NCBI RefSeq assembly: GCF_947387555.1
Contig: NZ_CANDNZ010000021.1
Coordinates: forward strand, 1 to 64,000
Source: Thalassomonas sp. RHCl1
Lineage (GTDB): Bacteria > Pseudomonadota > Gammaproteobacteria > Enterobacterales > Alteromonadaceae
DNA length: 64,000 nt
Direction of reading: 5' to 3'
Part shown: piece by piece, positions 9,410 to 17,366 of the stretch
Numbering within the stretch: position 1 is the stretch's first letter
Layout of the letters: each line of letters starts with the position of its first letter
Notes under the pieces: generated by a model
Told to the model about the DNA's origin: nothing
Seen by the model: the letters and a program-made list of their open reading frames with translations, nothing else
The model's database searches: none
Position numbers and translations under genes: made by a program

Positions 9410-9523
9410 GTGTCGGGGATCCCAAGGTATTAATATTTTAGGAAAAAAGCAATATACCCTGAAAAATAACAAGATGCCAGGGAGTTGCAGCGGCCTGTAG
9501 TTTAGCTATTTTTGATCCCCCTT

Positions 9524-10429
9524 TTATTTTTGGTCCCAGTAGGGATTGTCGCCAAAGCGCTCTGCCATAAAGTCAATCAGCACCCGGGCCCGTTGCGATA
9601 AAAAGCGGGTTTGCGGATAGACGGCATAAACATTGGCTACGGGGAACTTATGATCGCACAGCAAGGGCACCAACTCCCCGGTTAATACCGCCTGCCAGGC
9701 AATAAAGGTCGGCAGATAGGTAATGCCATGCCCGGCAATGGCCATATCCCGTAAAAAATCGCCGTTATTGGCCTTCATTTTTGCCGTTAGCGGAAAATGG
9801 ACGGTTTTTCCTTTGGGATCGGTAATGTGAAGTTTGGCATGGCTGGCCTTGCCGTATTGCAGGAACTGGTGTTGTTTTAAGTCCGTTATGGTTTCTGGCG
9901 TGCCTCTGGCATCAAGATAACCGGGGCTGGCGCACAGTACGTGGCGCACCGGGGTAATACGTTTTGCCTGCAGGCTGGAGTCTTTGAGATCGGCGATGCG
10001 GATTGCCAGCTCATAACCTTCTTCTACCAGGTCGATTTGCCGGTCGGCAAAATCAATTTCTATGGTCAGATCCGGATGGCGTTCGCAGAATTCATCTATG
10101 GCGGAGGTTAAATGCATCAGGCCAAACGAGAGCGGCACCGCCATGCGCAGAGTGCCGTTTAGGGTAGCATCGATACAACTGGTTTCATTATTCATCTGGG
10201 CGACGTCATCGAGAATTTTCACCGCTCGCTGGTAAAACACCTGACCGGCGTCGGTGAGTTTTGATTTGCGCGTGGTGCGGATAAGCAGGCGGGTATCTAG
10301 CCGGGTTTCCAGCTCTACCAGGCGGCGGCTGACGGCTGACTTTGCCAGGTTAAGCTGCTCTGCGGCCTTGCCGATACCACCGGCTTCTACGATACGTACA
10401 AAAATCGCCATCTGTTCTAACTGGCCCAT
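9524..10429 (-). CDS. LysR-family transcriptional regulator
   Basis: Encodes 301 aa. The N-terminal winged helix (MAIFVRIVEAGGIGKAAEQLNLAKSAVSRRLVELETRL) is followed by the linker helix and a LysR substrate-binding domain (about 90-295) of the CrgA/DhcR-like group (RMAVPLSFGLMHL, GYELAIRIADLKDSSL). ATG at 10429 has AGGAGA about 8 bases upstream; an upstream in-frame codon would add 19 residues. It is divergent from doxX-pirin-GST-GST across about 160 bp. This is the usual arrangement for a LysR regulator controlling both itself and its neighbour, so it is likely to respond to an aromatic, quinone or electrophile signal. Confidence 0.88.
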   Translation of the reverse strand: MGQLEQMAIFVRIVEAGGIGKAAEQLNLAKSAVSRRLVELETRLDTRLLIRTTRKSKLTDAGQVFYQRAVKILDDVAQMNNETSCIDATLNGTLRMAVPLSFGLMHLTSAIDEFCERHPDLTIEIDFADRQIDLVEEGYELAIRIADLKDSSLQAKRITPVRHVLCASPGYLDARGTPETITDLKQHQFLQYGKASHAKLHITDPKGKTVHFPLTAKMKANNGDFLRDMAIAGHGITYLPTFIAWQAVLTGELVPLLCDHKFPVANVYAVYPQTRFLSQRARVLIDFMAERFGDNPYWDQK

Positions 10430-10590
10430 AGAGTCTCCTGTTGTTCGAATTATATTGTTCTTATATTGGCAATTATCATTTCTCATTATTGCTGTTTATT
10501 CTCATATCATCAACAACTAAACTTTTATCATCGGCTTAAACAAGTCATCTAAACAACAGTAAATACCCGATTAAATGTGGAGAAAATATT

Positions 10591-10977
10591 ATGAACAAAC
10601 TTATTGATTTCAGTGCCCCGGCCGGACGTTTTTTAATCGCCTTGATCTTTTTGATGTCAGGCGTAAACAAGGTTTTTTCTTATGCCGGTACCCAAGGCTA
10701 TATGGAAGCCATGGGAGTTCCAGGATTCTTATTACCGCTGGTGATTATCACCGAAGTCTTTGGCGCTCTGGCCATCATCCTCGGCTGGCAAACACGGATT
10801 GCCGCCCTGGCGTTAGCTGGCTTTAGTTTGGTATCGGCGGCTTTATTCCACGCTGATTTCAGCGACCAGATGCAAATGATCATGTTTATGAAAAATGTCG
10901 CGATTGCCGGTGGCTTCCTCATCCTGATTGCTACGGGACCAGGTAGTTATGCCCTTGATAATCGAGGCAAAGAATAA
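10591..10977 (+). CDS. DoxX-family integral membrane protein
   Basis: A 128-residue protein with four predicted helices and the DoxX family pattern: GRFLIALIFLMSGVNKVF at 11-28, GVPGFLLPLVIITEVFGALAIILGW, IAALALAGFSLVSAALFHADF, and a final helix before TGPGSYALD. DoxX proteins are inner-membrane subunits linked to thiosulfate:quinone oxidoreduction and oxidative-stress membrane complexes; the substrate here is not visible. ATG follows GGAGAAAATATT. It is the first gene of a rightward run with pirin and the glutathione transferases and opposite the LysR gene, which supports a redox-stress role. Confidence 0.9.
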   Translation: MNKLIDFSAPAGRFLIALIFLMSGVNKVFSYAGTQGYMEAMGVPGFLLPLVIITEVFGALAIILGWQTRIAALALAGFSLVSAALFHADFSDQMQMIMFMKNVAIAGGFLILIATGPGSYALDNRGKE

Positions 10978-11011
10978 CAGAGGTAAAGAGTAATCGAGGC
11001 AAAGAGTAACT
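10959..11011. repeat. Short direct duplication at the 3' end of doxX
   Basis: TAATCGAGGCAAAGAATAAC is repeated 32 bp downstream as TAATCGAGGCAAAGAGTAAC, the two copies being separated by the related AGAGGTAAAG. The first copy contains the doxX C-terminus and stop codon. This looks like a small local duplication with no evident function. Confidence 0.6.
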
Positions 11012-11073
11012 AATTAAAAGGATAAACGGGTGAAGTCGTCAGGGCTTTCCCCGGCTTAATTTAAAGGAGATTT

Positions 11074-11964
11074 ATGATGAGCAATTTAACCCAGACACAG
11101 AGCAGTGAACACACTATGCAAGCAAATCAAACTAAAGAGCTGATAACGGCAACGGCAGGCATGCGGGCCAGTGATGGCGACGGCGTCAGGTTAACCCGGA
11201 TTATCGGTACGCCGCAGTTGCGAATGATAGATCCTTTTTTAATGCTCGACTGTTTTGAAAGTGATAACCCGGACGATTATATCGGCGGCTTTCCTACCCA
11301 CCCGCACCGGGGTTTTGAAACTGTCACCTACCTGCTCGACGGGCGCATGCGTCACAAAGATAGCAAAGGTAACGAAGGGGTGATAGAGCCGGGCGGCGTG
11401 CAATGGATGACGGCGGGCAAAGGCATTTTACATTCGGAAATGCCGGAGCAGGAAAACGGTTTGCTCAAGGGCTTTCAGCTTTGGGTGAATCTGCCTAAGA
11501 CCGACAAAATGACAGAGCCGGCCTATCAGGAATTTGCGCCGGATAAGGTAGCCGTTGAAAACCGTAAGGATGGCACCGAAGTTCGGGTGATCGCCGGTAA
11601 AACCGATCTGGGCACTCAAGGGCCGGTCATTAATCACTATACCTCGCCGACCTATATGGATGTGATCCTGCCGGCAGGCGTTGTCTTTAACCAGCAACTT
11701 CCCGAAGGCCACAATGCCTTTATCTATGTGGTTGAAGGAGAGCTGACGGTCGGAGAGAAGGGGCAGAAAGTCGGTGCCAAGACTTTGGGTATCCTGGGGG
11801 CTGGCGAACAAGTGAAGCTAACGGGCCAGTCTTCTTCAAGCCGGGTGTTACTGGTGGCGGGTAAACCGCTTAACGAACCTGTAGTGCAAAGCGGTCCTTT
11901 TGTGATGAATACCCGGGAAGAAATTAACCAGGCATTTGATGATTTTCGCCGCGGCCTGTTTTAA
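11074..11964 (+). CDS. Pirin family protein
   Basis: Encodes 296 aa with the pirin bicupin signature. The N-terminal metal site lies in FPTHPHRGFETVTYLLDGRMRHKDSKGNEGVIEPGGVQWMTAGKGILHSE (His at about 75, 77, 119 and Glu at 121 by pattern), and the C-terminal cupin ends GPFVMNTREEINQAFDDFRRGLF, the usual pirin tail. Bacterial pirins are iron-binding and some have quercetinase (flavonol dioxygenase) activity or modulate metabolic enzymes. Start ATG at 11074 follows AAAGGAG. An alternative in-frame ATG at 11116 would skip an unconserved 14 residues. It sits between doxX and two glutathionyl-hydroquinone reductases, fitting an aromatic/quinone detoxification operon. Confidence 0.93.
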   Translation: MMSNLTQTQSSEHTMQANQTKELITATAGMRASDGDGVRLTRIIGTPQLRMIDPFLMLDCFESDNPDDYIGGFPTHPHRGFETVTYLLDGRMRHKDSKGNEGVIEPGGVQWMTAGKGILHSEMPEQENGLLKGFQLWVNLPKTDKMTEPAYQEFAPDKVAVENRKDGTEVRVIAGKTDLGTQGPVINHYTSPTYMDVILPAGVVFNQQLPEGHNAFIYVVEGELTVGEKGQKVGAKTLGILGAGEQVKLTGQSSSSRVLLVAGKPLNEPVVQSGPFVMNTREEINQAFDDFRRGLF

Positions 11965-12015
11965 CCGCAATTTTAGTGAACAAACATTTTTACGATATCA
12001 ATTAAGGGGATAACC

Positions 12016-13026
12016 ATGGGATTATTAGTTGAAGGTAAATGGCATACCGACTGGTATGATACTGCATCGAGCAACGGGCGTTTTGTCCGTAAAGCGGCTC
12101 AGTTTAACCACTGGATTACCGCCGACGGCCAGCCGGGACCGACGGGGCAGGGAGGGTTTAAAGCCGAAGCAGGACGCTATCACCTTTATGTTTCCCTGGC
12201 TTGTCCCTGGGCCCACCGTACCCTGATTTTCCGGGCGCTTAAAGGGCTTGAAGAGATGATTTCCGTCTCTGTCGTTAATTCCTATATGGCGGATGAAGGC
12301 TGGACTTTCGAGCCGGGGCCGGGTGTGGTGCCCGACAGCGTAAACGGTAAAACCCGCATGCATGAAATTTATACCCTGGCCAAAAGTGATTATACCGGAC
12401 GGGTGACTGTGCCTGTGCTTTGGGATAAACACCAGCAAACCATCGTCAGTAACGAATCGGCGGATATTATCCGTATGCTGAATAGCGCTTTTGATCACCT
12501 TGGCGCCAAATCCGGGGATTATTATCCCGAGGGGAAACGCGAGGAAATCGATGCCATTAACGAGCGGGTATATCACGGTTTTAACAACGGTGTTTACCGG
12601 GCCGGATTTGCCACGACCCAGGAAGCTTATGATGAAGCTGTGGTGGATGTGTTTAATGTTCTGGATGAATTGGAACACAAGTTAAGCACGCAGCGCTATT
12701 TAGCGGGCAAGCACCTGACCGAAGCCGATTGGCGTTTGTTTACCACTTTAGTGCGTTTCGATGCCGTCTATGTCGGGCATTTTAAATGTAATTTAAAACG
12801 TATTGCCGATTATCCCGTGTTGTCGAACTATCTGCGGGAGCTATACCAGTATCTGGGTGTCGCACAAACGGTGGATATCGACTATATCAAGGCGCATTAT
12901 TACGCCTCCCATGAAACCATTAATCCTACCCGGATTATTCCAGCCGGGCCTGAGCTGAATTTTGATGCTCCCCATAACCGGGAGCAGCTTAACAGTGCTC
13001 AAACAGTTTCAGGAGCTGCCAGCTAA
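12016..13026 (+). CDS. Glutathionyl-hydroquinone reductase (Xi-class glutathione transferase), copy 1
   Basis: 336 residues with the family layout. An N-terminal region has FNHWITADG and FKAEAGRYHLYVSLACPWAHRTLIFRAL, where the Cys of the CPWAHR motif (about residue 61) is the catalytic thiol. VTVPVLWDKHQQTIVSNESADIIRMLN follows for glutathione binding. The helical C-terminal domain contains NNGVYRAGFA and YLAGKHLTEADWRLFTTLVRFDAVYVGHFKCN. These enzymes reductively remove glutathione from glutathionyl-hydroquinones. ATG follows AAGGGG. Its TAA overlaps the ATG of the second copy, so the two are translationally coupled. Confidence 0.93.
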   Translation: MGLLVEGKWHTDWYDTASSNGRFVRKAAQFNHWITADGQPGPTGQGGFKAEAGRYHLYVSLACPWAHRTLIFRALKGLEEMISVSVVNSYMADEGWTFEPGPGVVPDSVNGKTRMHEIYTLAKSDYTGRVTVPVLWDKHQQTIVSNESADIIRMLNSAFDHLGAKSGDYYPEGKREEIDAINERVYHGFNNGVYRAGFATTQEAYDEAVVDVFNVLDELEHKLSTQRYLAGKHLTEADWRLFTTLVRFDAVYVGHFKCNLKRIADYPVLSNYLRELYQYLGVAQTVDIDYIKAHYYASHETINPTRIIPAGPELNFDAPHNREQLNSAQTVSGAAS

Positions 13027-14000
13027 TGGGCAAGTTAATTGACGGGCAGTGGCTGACCGACGATAAATTAGCCGAACTTGAGGCCAAAGCTTACCAAGCA
13101 TCAGGAGGCAAGTTTGAGCGTGGTACTGCGGGGTTTCGCAACTGGGTTACCGCCGATGGTTCGGCTGGTCCCAGCGGCAGCGGGGGCTTTAAGGCAGAAG
13201 CAGGGCGTTATCATTTGTTTGCCGCGTTAAATTGCCCCTGGGCGCACCGTACTTTGATTTACCGTCAGGTGAAAAAGCTTGCTGGCGTTGTTTCCCTGTC
13301 GCTGGTGGCGCCACTGCGCACCGAACATGGCTGGGTGTTTGATAACCATGAAGCGCGTTTTCGCGATGACCTTTACCAGTTAAATGCCATGTACGAGTTA
13401 TACCTTAAGGCAAACCCCAAACACAGCGGCAGGGTGACCGTGCCTGTGTTATGGGACAAGCAAAAGCAAACCATTGTCAGCAATGAGTCGTCGGAAATTA
13501 TCCGTATGTTTAACGGGGCGTTTAACCATATTACCGACGATGAACAGGACTTTTATCCCGAGGCGCAGGCAAACGATATTGATGAATTAAATGATTATAT
13601 TTTTAATCACATCAATAACGGCGTTTACAAGGCTGGCTTTGCCCGCACTCAGTCCGCCTATGATGAAGCGGTAACGGCTTTATTTGCCGCGCTGGACAAA
13701 CTTGAGTTACGTCTGGCGCAGCAAGACTATCTGCTTGGAGATAATATCACCGAAGCCGACTGGCGCTTGTTGCCCACCTTAGTGCGTTTTGATGTCGGCT
13801 ACTTTAGCGCCTTTAAATGTAATTTGAAGATGCTGCGGGATTATCCCAACCTGTCCCGTTACCTGAAAGCTTTATACCGGCTTCCGGGCGTTGCCCAAAC
13901 CGTAGATTTGGATATTTACCGTAGTGGTTATCATTCGAAAAGTCCGCTGAGAAACCCTCATGGCATAGTGCCGATAGGTCCGCTTGCGGATTTTACCTGA
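13026..14000 (+). CDS. Glutathionyl-hydroquinone reductase (Xi-class glutathione transferase), copy 2
   Basis: A 324-residue paralogue of the preceding gene with the same landmarks: FRNWVTADG, FKAEAGRYHLFAALNCPWAHRTLIYRQV with catalytic Cys at about residue 73, VTVPVLWDKQKQTIVSNESSEIIRMFNGAF, NNGVYKAGFA, and ITEADWRLLPTLVRFDVGYFSAFKCN. The two proteins are clearly homologous but well diverged, so this is an old tandem duplication rather than a recent copy. The segment after the thioredoxin motif (LVAPLRTEHGWVF versus VVNSYMADEGWTF) differs most, hinting at different substrates. ATG shares a base with the upstream stop (TAATG). Confidence 0.92.
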   Translation: MGKLIDGQWLTDDKLAELEAKAYQASGGKFERGTAGFRNWVTADGSAGPSGSGGFKAEAGRYHLFAALNCPWAHRTLIYRQVKKLAGVVSLSLVAPLRTEHGWVFDNHEARFRDDLYQLNAMYELYLKANPKHSGRVTVPVLWDKQKQTIVSNESSEIIRMFNGAFNHITDDEQDFYPEAQANDIDELNDYIFNHINNGVYKAGFARTQSAYDEAVTALFAALDKLELRLAQQDYLLGDNITEADWRLLPTLVRFDVGYFSAFKCNLKMLRDYPNLSRYLKALYRLPGVAQTVDLDIYRSGYHSKSPLRNPHGIVPIGPLADFT

Positions 14001-14012
14001 TACCCCCTGACA

Positions 14013-14042
14013 GCTATTGCTCTTTGGCCACAGAGCAGTAGC
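14013..14042. terminator. Hairpin after the second GST gene, weak terminator or mRNA-end stem
   Basis: GCTATTGCTCT pairs with AGAGCAGTAGC (one G-T pair) around an 8-base loop. It lies just after the stop of the second transferase and before the questin-oxidase-like gene. There is no T-run, so it may attenuate or stabilise the mRNA end rather than stop transcription. Confidence 0.4.
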
Positions 14043-14116
14043 ACAGGACCTGCTTTACCACACATCTAGTTATCAATTGAATCATTCACTGTTTATCAGA
14101 GAAGGAGTTGTGCTGT

Positions 14117-15382
14117 ATGAAAAATATCGAAAAAGCGCCGGATTTTACCCCTTCGGCGGTAATGTCGGCGCTTGTTAATGAAGAATTGCGCCAAGACAGT
14201 TTTTATCACCCCAACCTGGCAGGCATCACCCAGGGAGGCATGGCAAACCATTACCCCATGACCATTATGGCGATGCAGGGCCTGGGGGCAAGCGATCAGG
14301 ATATTGTCAATTTCAGGGACAGCTGGCCCAGGCACAGGGCAGCTATCGCCGGGGAGCTGGGCTTGAAAGATTTAAATGAAGTCACGACGCAAAATTGGCG
14401 TCAATATCTGGGACAAAGCGATAAGTTGCGCGAGTTTCGCCGGGTGTTTTTACAGCTGCTCGGCCAGGGGGAAAGCGCAGAGGTGATCACCGAGTTGCTG
14501 GATACGATGAAGCCCGGTTTACCTATGGGGCTGTTCCATCCATTGATCCGTCTAAGTTTTGCCACTGGCCACGGTGATTTAGGTTTAATTGCCGATGCCC
14601 TGGCTTACATGGCGATACGTTATCAGGATCTCTACCTTGAGGAGCCGACAATAAATCCCGAGCCGCTTGACCTGCTGGAGACAGACGTATCATTTTCGGC
14701 GGCAAGTCATCAGGCCGGACAGAGCTGGCTAAGCATACGTCAGTGGCTGGAAAAAGGGCATTTGCCCGGCAGGTTAAGCCGCAAGATTTACGGCGGCAGC
14801 ATCAGTATCTGCGAGCAGTTATGCCGTGAGCAGGTGATCCATCAACTGGCCCTGGGCACAGGTTTTACCGTTAATGAAGATGAACTTACCCCGGCGTTGG
14901 CGAGTATTTGCCAAGCGGCCGCCCGTTTGTATTTGTTCGAACCGGCATTAACCACACTCCATGGGGTGACCAGTTGCCAGGCGCTGGCAGAGCTGACGCT
15001 ACGTTATCTCAACCGTGAAAACCAGGCGGTTTATGCCCGGCTTTGGCGTTACTTCTGGGTATGGCTGACGGCTTTGTATATCGAAAAAGGCTGTCCCTGG
15101 TTGTCTGGCTTGTTCCCTGAGTCTGCCTTAGCGCAATCCCCTGAAACATATCCAAGCAACAGCAAGCATAAAAAAACTAAGGAGGTGCATCACCCTGATT
15201 TAAACAGCAATAAAGAACAGCAGCTTGATCTGGTCAGTTGGTCCAAGCTAAAGCGGTTAGCCTTGCGTTCGCAAGAAGTGCATGTGATGAAAATGATCTA
15301 CAGCTGTGACTGGCTATACCGGCATATCGGCCAGGAGTCGGCTTTTCAGTTGGCCGCGATAAAAGCTTTGCCGCAGGGATAG
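14117..15382 (+). CDS. Questin oxidase-like protein (DUF4243 family), copy 1
   Basis: About 421 aa. The N-terminal part has the family hallmark of a short histidine-containing segment followed by an alpha-helical array: GGMANHYPMTIMAMQGLGAS, then FRRVFLQLL, MKPGLPMGLFHPLIRLSFATGHGDLGLIADALAYMAIRY, and ALTTLHGVTSCQALAEL. Fungal questin oxidases open an anthraquinone ring by Baeyer-Villiger-type oxidation with NADPH; the bacterial members are uncharacterised. ATG at 14117 is preceded by GAAGGAG; an in-frame TTG 9 bases upstream is less likely. Its place after quinone-handling transferases supports a role on polycyclic or quinone substrates. A distant paralogue lies at about 28.5 kb. Confidence 0.7.
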   Translation: MKNIEKAPDFTPSAVMSALVNEELRQDSFYHPNLAGITQGGMANHYPMTIMAMQGLGASDQDIVNFRDSWPRHRAAIAGELGLKDLNEVTTQNWRQYLGQSDKLREFRRVFLQLLGQGESAEVITELLDTMKPGLPMGLFHPLIRLSFATGHGDLGLIADALAYMAIRYQDLYLEEPTINPEPLDLLETDVSFSAASHQAGQSWLSIRQWLEKGHLPGRLSRKIYGGSISICEQLCREQVIHQLALGTGFTVNEDELTPALASICQAAARLYLFEPALTTLHGVTSCQALAELTLRYLNRENQAVYARLWRYFWVWLTALYIEKGCPWLSGLFPESALAQSPETYPSNSKHKKTKEVHHPDLNSNKEQQLDLVSWSKLKRLALRSQEVHVMKMIYSCDWLYRHIGQESAFQLAAIKALPQG

Positions 15383-15469
15383 GGGCTGGTCCTGCTTTTA
15401 CAATGGAATGGGCGAGTTGAACTAGACTAAAAACCAAGCATTAATAACTATTATAAACAGGAAAATATT

Positions 15470-17011
15470 ATGATTAATCCCGTGATCGCCGATAACAAAC
15501 CCAAAGGGGTGGAGTTAAAAAAAGGCGAAGACTACTATTTTTGCACCTGCGGCAAATCTGCCAACCAGCCGTTTTGCGACGGCTCCCATAAAGGCAGCAG
15601 TTTTAAACCTAAAGCCTTCCAGGCTGACGATGATGGCATGGCGTATTTATGCGCCTGCAAGCACACCCAAAATGCTCCTTTTTGTGACGGCACCCATAAA
15701 AAGTTCACCTCGGAGCAGGTGGGTAAAGAAGGCCCGGGTGTGCAAATTCAGCCTGCCGAGGGAAGCCAAATGCCCGTGGGCGAGCCGACCCCGGAAGAGC
15801 CGACGGTGGCCTATATTCATGAGCTGGCTAAACACGGCCTGAGCAAAGTGGGCCATCACGGACCTATGACCTCTATGGGGGTACCGCGCCATCTCTTACC
15901 CCATTGGGACGATATCCAGATCATGGTGGCCCAGATGGCAACAAAACCGCTGATGGAAGATCAGGCCGTTGATACTAAGCTGGTGATAGGCCCCAATGCC
16001 AAAAAGCCGCTGACTTTGGATATTCCGCTATTTGTTTCCGATATGAGTTTCGGCGCTTTATCCGAAGAAGCCAAGGTTTCCCTGGCAAAAGGCGCCGAGC
16101 TTGCCGGTACCGGTATTTGCTCCGGAGAAGGAGGCATGTTACCGGAAGAGCAGCAAGCCAATTCCCGTTATTTTTATGAACTGGCCAGTGCCAAATTCGG
16201 TTTTAAGGAAGAATTGTTAAAAGGGGTACAGGCTTTTCACTTTAAGGGGGGCCAGGGGGCTAAAACCGGCACCGGTGGACATTTACCGGGCAAGAAAAAT
16301 ATCGGAAAAATTGCTAAGGTAAGGGGCATAGAAGCCGGAACCGAGGCGATTTCACCACCGACGTTCGCCGATCTGAAATCCGTTGAAGACTTTAAAGCTT
16401 TTGCCGAGCGGGTACGGGAGGTGACCGGCGGTATTCCTGTCGGCTTTAAATTAAGCGCCAACCATATCGAGCAGGATATCCAGTTCGCCCTCGACGTTGG
16501 CGCCGATTATATCATTCTCGATGGTCGCGGCGGCGGTACCGGGGCTGCGCCGGAAATCTTCAGGGATAATATCAGTGTACCCACGATACCGGCACTAGCG
16601 CGGGCGCGCCGCTACCTGGATCAGCAGGGATCAAAGGTCACCCTGATCATCACCGGCGGTTTGCGCACTCCGATGGATTTTGTCAAAGCGCTGGCGTTAG
16701 GCGCCGACGGTGTTGCGGTTTCCAACAGCGCGATGCAGGCGATAGGTTGTGTTGCTGCGCGTATGTGTAATACCAATAACTGTCCTTCGGGTATTGCCAC
16801 CCAGAAAGAAGAGTTGCGTAAACGCTTGAATACCGATGAAGCGGCGAAGAAATTAAATAATTTCTTTAGCGCCTCAACCGAGTTGATGCAGGTGATGGCC
16901 CGTGCCTGCGGCCATCATAGTTTAAGCGACTTTAATCAGGACGACTTGGCCACCTGGCACCGTGAAATGGCGCATTTGTCGGGGATCAACTATTCCGGTT
17001 ATTCACTATAA
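15470..17011 (+). CDS. FMN-binding glutamate synthase-like protein with two N-terminal CDGSH iron-sulfur domains
   Basis: A 513-residue fusion. Residues 22-42 and 58-78 are two CDGSH-type [2Fe-2S] motifs: C25-x-C27 with C36-D-G-S-H40, and C61-x-C63 with C72-D-G-T-H76. From about 110 to 505 it follows the GltB-like FMN/alpha-barrel domain (PLFVSDMSFGALSEEAKVSLAKGAELAGTGICSGEGG; GGQGAKTGTGGHLPG; ILDGRGGGTGAAP; GGLRTPMDFVKALALGADGVAVSNSAMQAIGC; and a cysteine cluster CVAARMCNTNNCPSG). There is no glutaminase domain, so it is not a complete glutamate synthase. It probably oxidises or reduces an unknown substrate with electrons carried by the CDGSH clusters. ATG follows AACAGGAAAA. It ends the redox gene cluster. 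Confidence 0.88.
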   Translation: MINPVIADNKPKGVELKKGEDYYFCTCGKSANQPFCDGSHKGSSFKPKAFQADDDGMAYLCACKHTQNAPFCDGTHKKFTSEQVGKEGPGVQIQPAEGSQMPVGEPTPEEPTVAYIHELAKHGLSKVGHHGPMTSMGVPRHLLPHWDDIQIMVAQMATKPLMEDQAVDTKLVIGPNAKKPLTLDIPLFVSDMSFGALSEEAKVSLAKGAELAGTGICSGEGGMLPEEQQANSRYFYELASAKFGFKEELLKGVQAFHFKGGQGAKTGTGGHLPGKKNIGKIAKVRGIEAGTEAISPPTFADLKSVEDFKAFAERVREVTGGIPVGFKLSANHIEQDIQFALDVGADYIILDGRGGGTGAAPEIFRDNISVPTIPALARARRYLDQQGSKVTLIITGGLRTPMDFVKALALGADGVAVSNSAMQAIGCVAARMCNTNNCPSGIATQKEELRKRLNTDEAAKKLNNFFSASTELMQVMARACGHHSLSDFNQDDLATWHREMAHLSGINYSGYSL

Positions 17012-17035
17012 ACCGATATTTAAAGGGATAATTTA

Positions 17036-17076
17036 AGCGGTAAAAATGTCCTGTGAGTTGGGGCATTTTTATCGCT
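17036..17076 (+). terminator. Hairpin terminator after the CDGSH/glutamate synthase gene
   Basis: AGCGGTAAAAATGTCC pairs with GGGGCATTTTTATCGCT (with G-T pairs) around a short loop, about 25 bases after the stop codon. It probably marks the end of the redox cluster transcript. Confidence 0.55.
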
Positions 17077-17159
17077 GCTTGTTATTGTGATATTAGCTGC
17101 ATATACTTTATATGCGTTTTATATATAAATCATGATAATTAAATAATGGAGTATATCAC

Positions 17160-17366
17160 TTGGGTATAGTGAAAATTTCTGATGACTTGCATGAAGAGAT
17201 CAGAAAATCCAGCCAGGTTATGTCGAGATCGATTAATGCCCAGGCGGAGTTTTGGATCAAAATGGGTATGCTGGCAGAGCTCAATCCGACCCTGAGCTTT
17301 AATGAGCTTATCCGCCAGCAATTGTTAAAAGAAAATGTGTCCTTAGCAGGCCTGGTCAATGAATAG
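17160..17366 (+). CDS. ParD-like antitoxin-family protein
   Basis: 68 residues beginning MGIVKISDDLHEEIRKSSQVMSRSINAQAEFWIKMG, the pattern of the ParD_like family: a ribbon-helix-helix-like N-terminus and the conserved RSINAQAEFW. The start is TTG at 17160, chosen because family members begin MGIVKIS and GGAG lies 9 bases upstream. No ParE-like toxin is adjacent. Instead the gene overlaps the methionine aminopeptidase by 8 bp, an arrangement I believe recurs in related bacteria. It may act as an autoregulatory DNA-binding protein for the pair. Whether it is an antitoxin at all is open. Confidence 0.75.
   Translation: MGIVKISDDLHEEIRKSSQVMSRSINAQAEFWIKMGMLAELNPTLSFNELIRQQLLKENVSLAGLVNE

Noticed and set aside
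12025-12678. Long antisense frame (217 codons) opposite the first glutathionyl-hydroquinone reductase
   Set aside because: It lies wholly inside a confident gene on the other strand, has no matching family, and similar antisense frames occur opposite other GC-biased genes.
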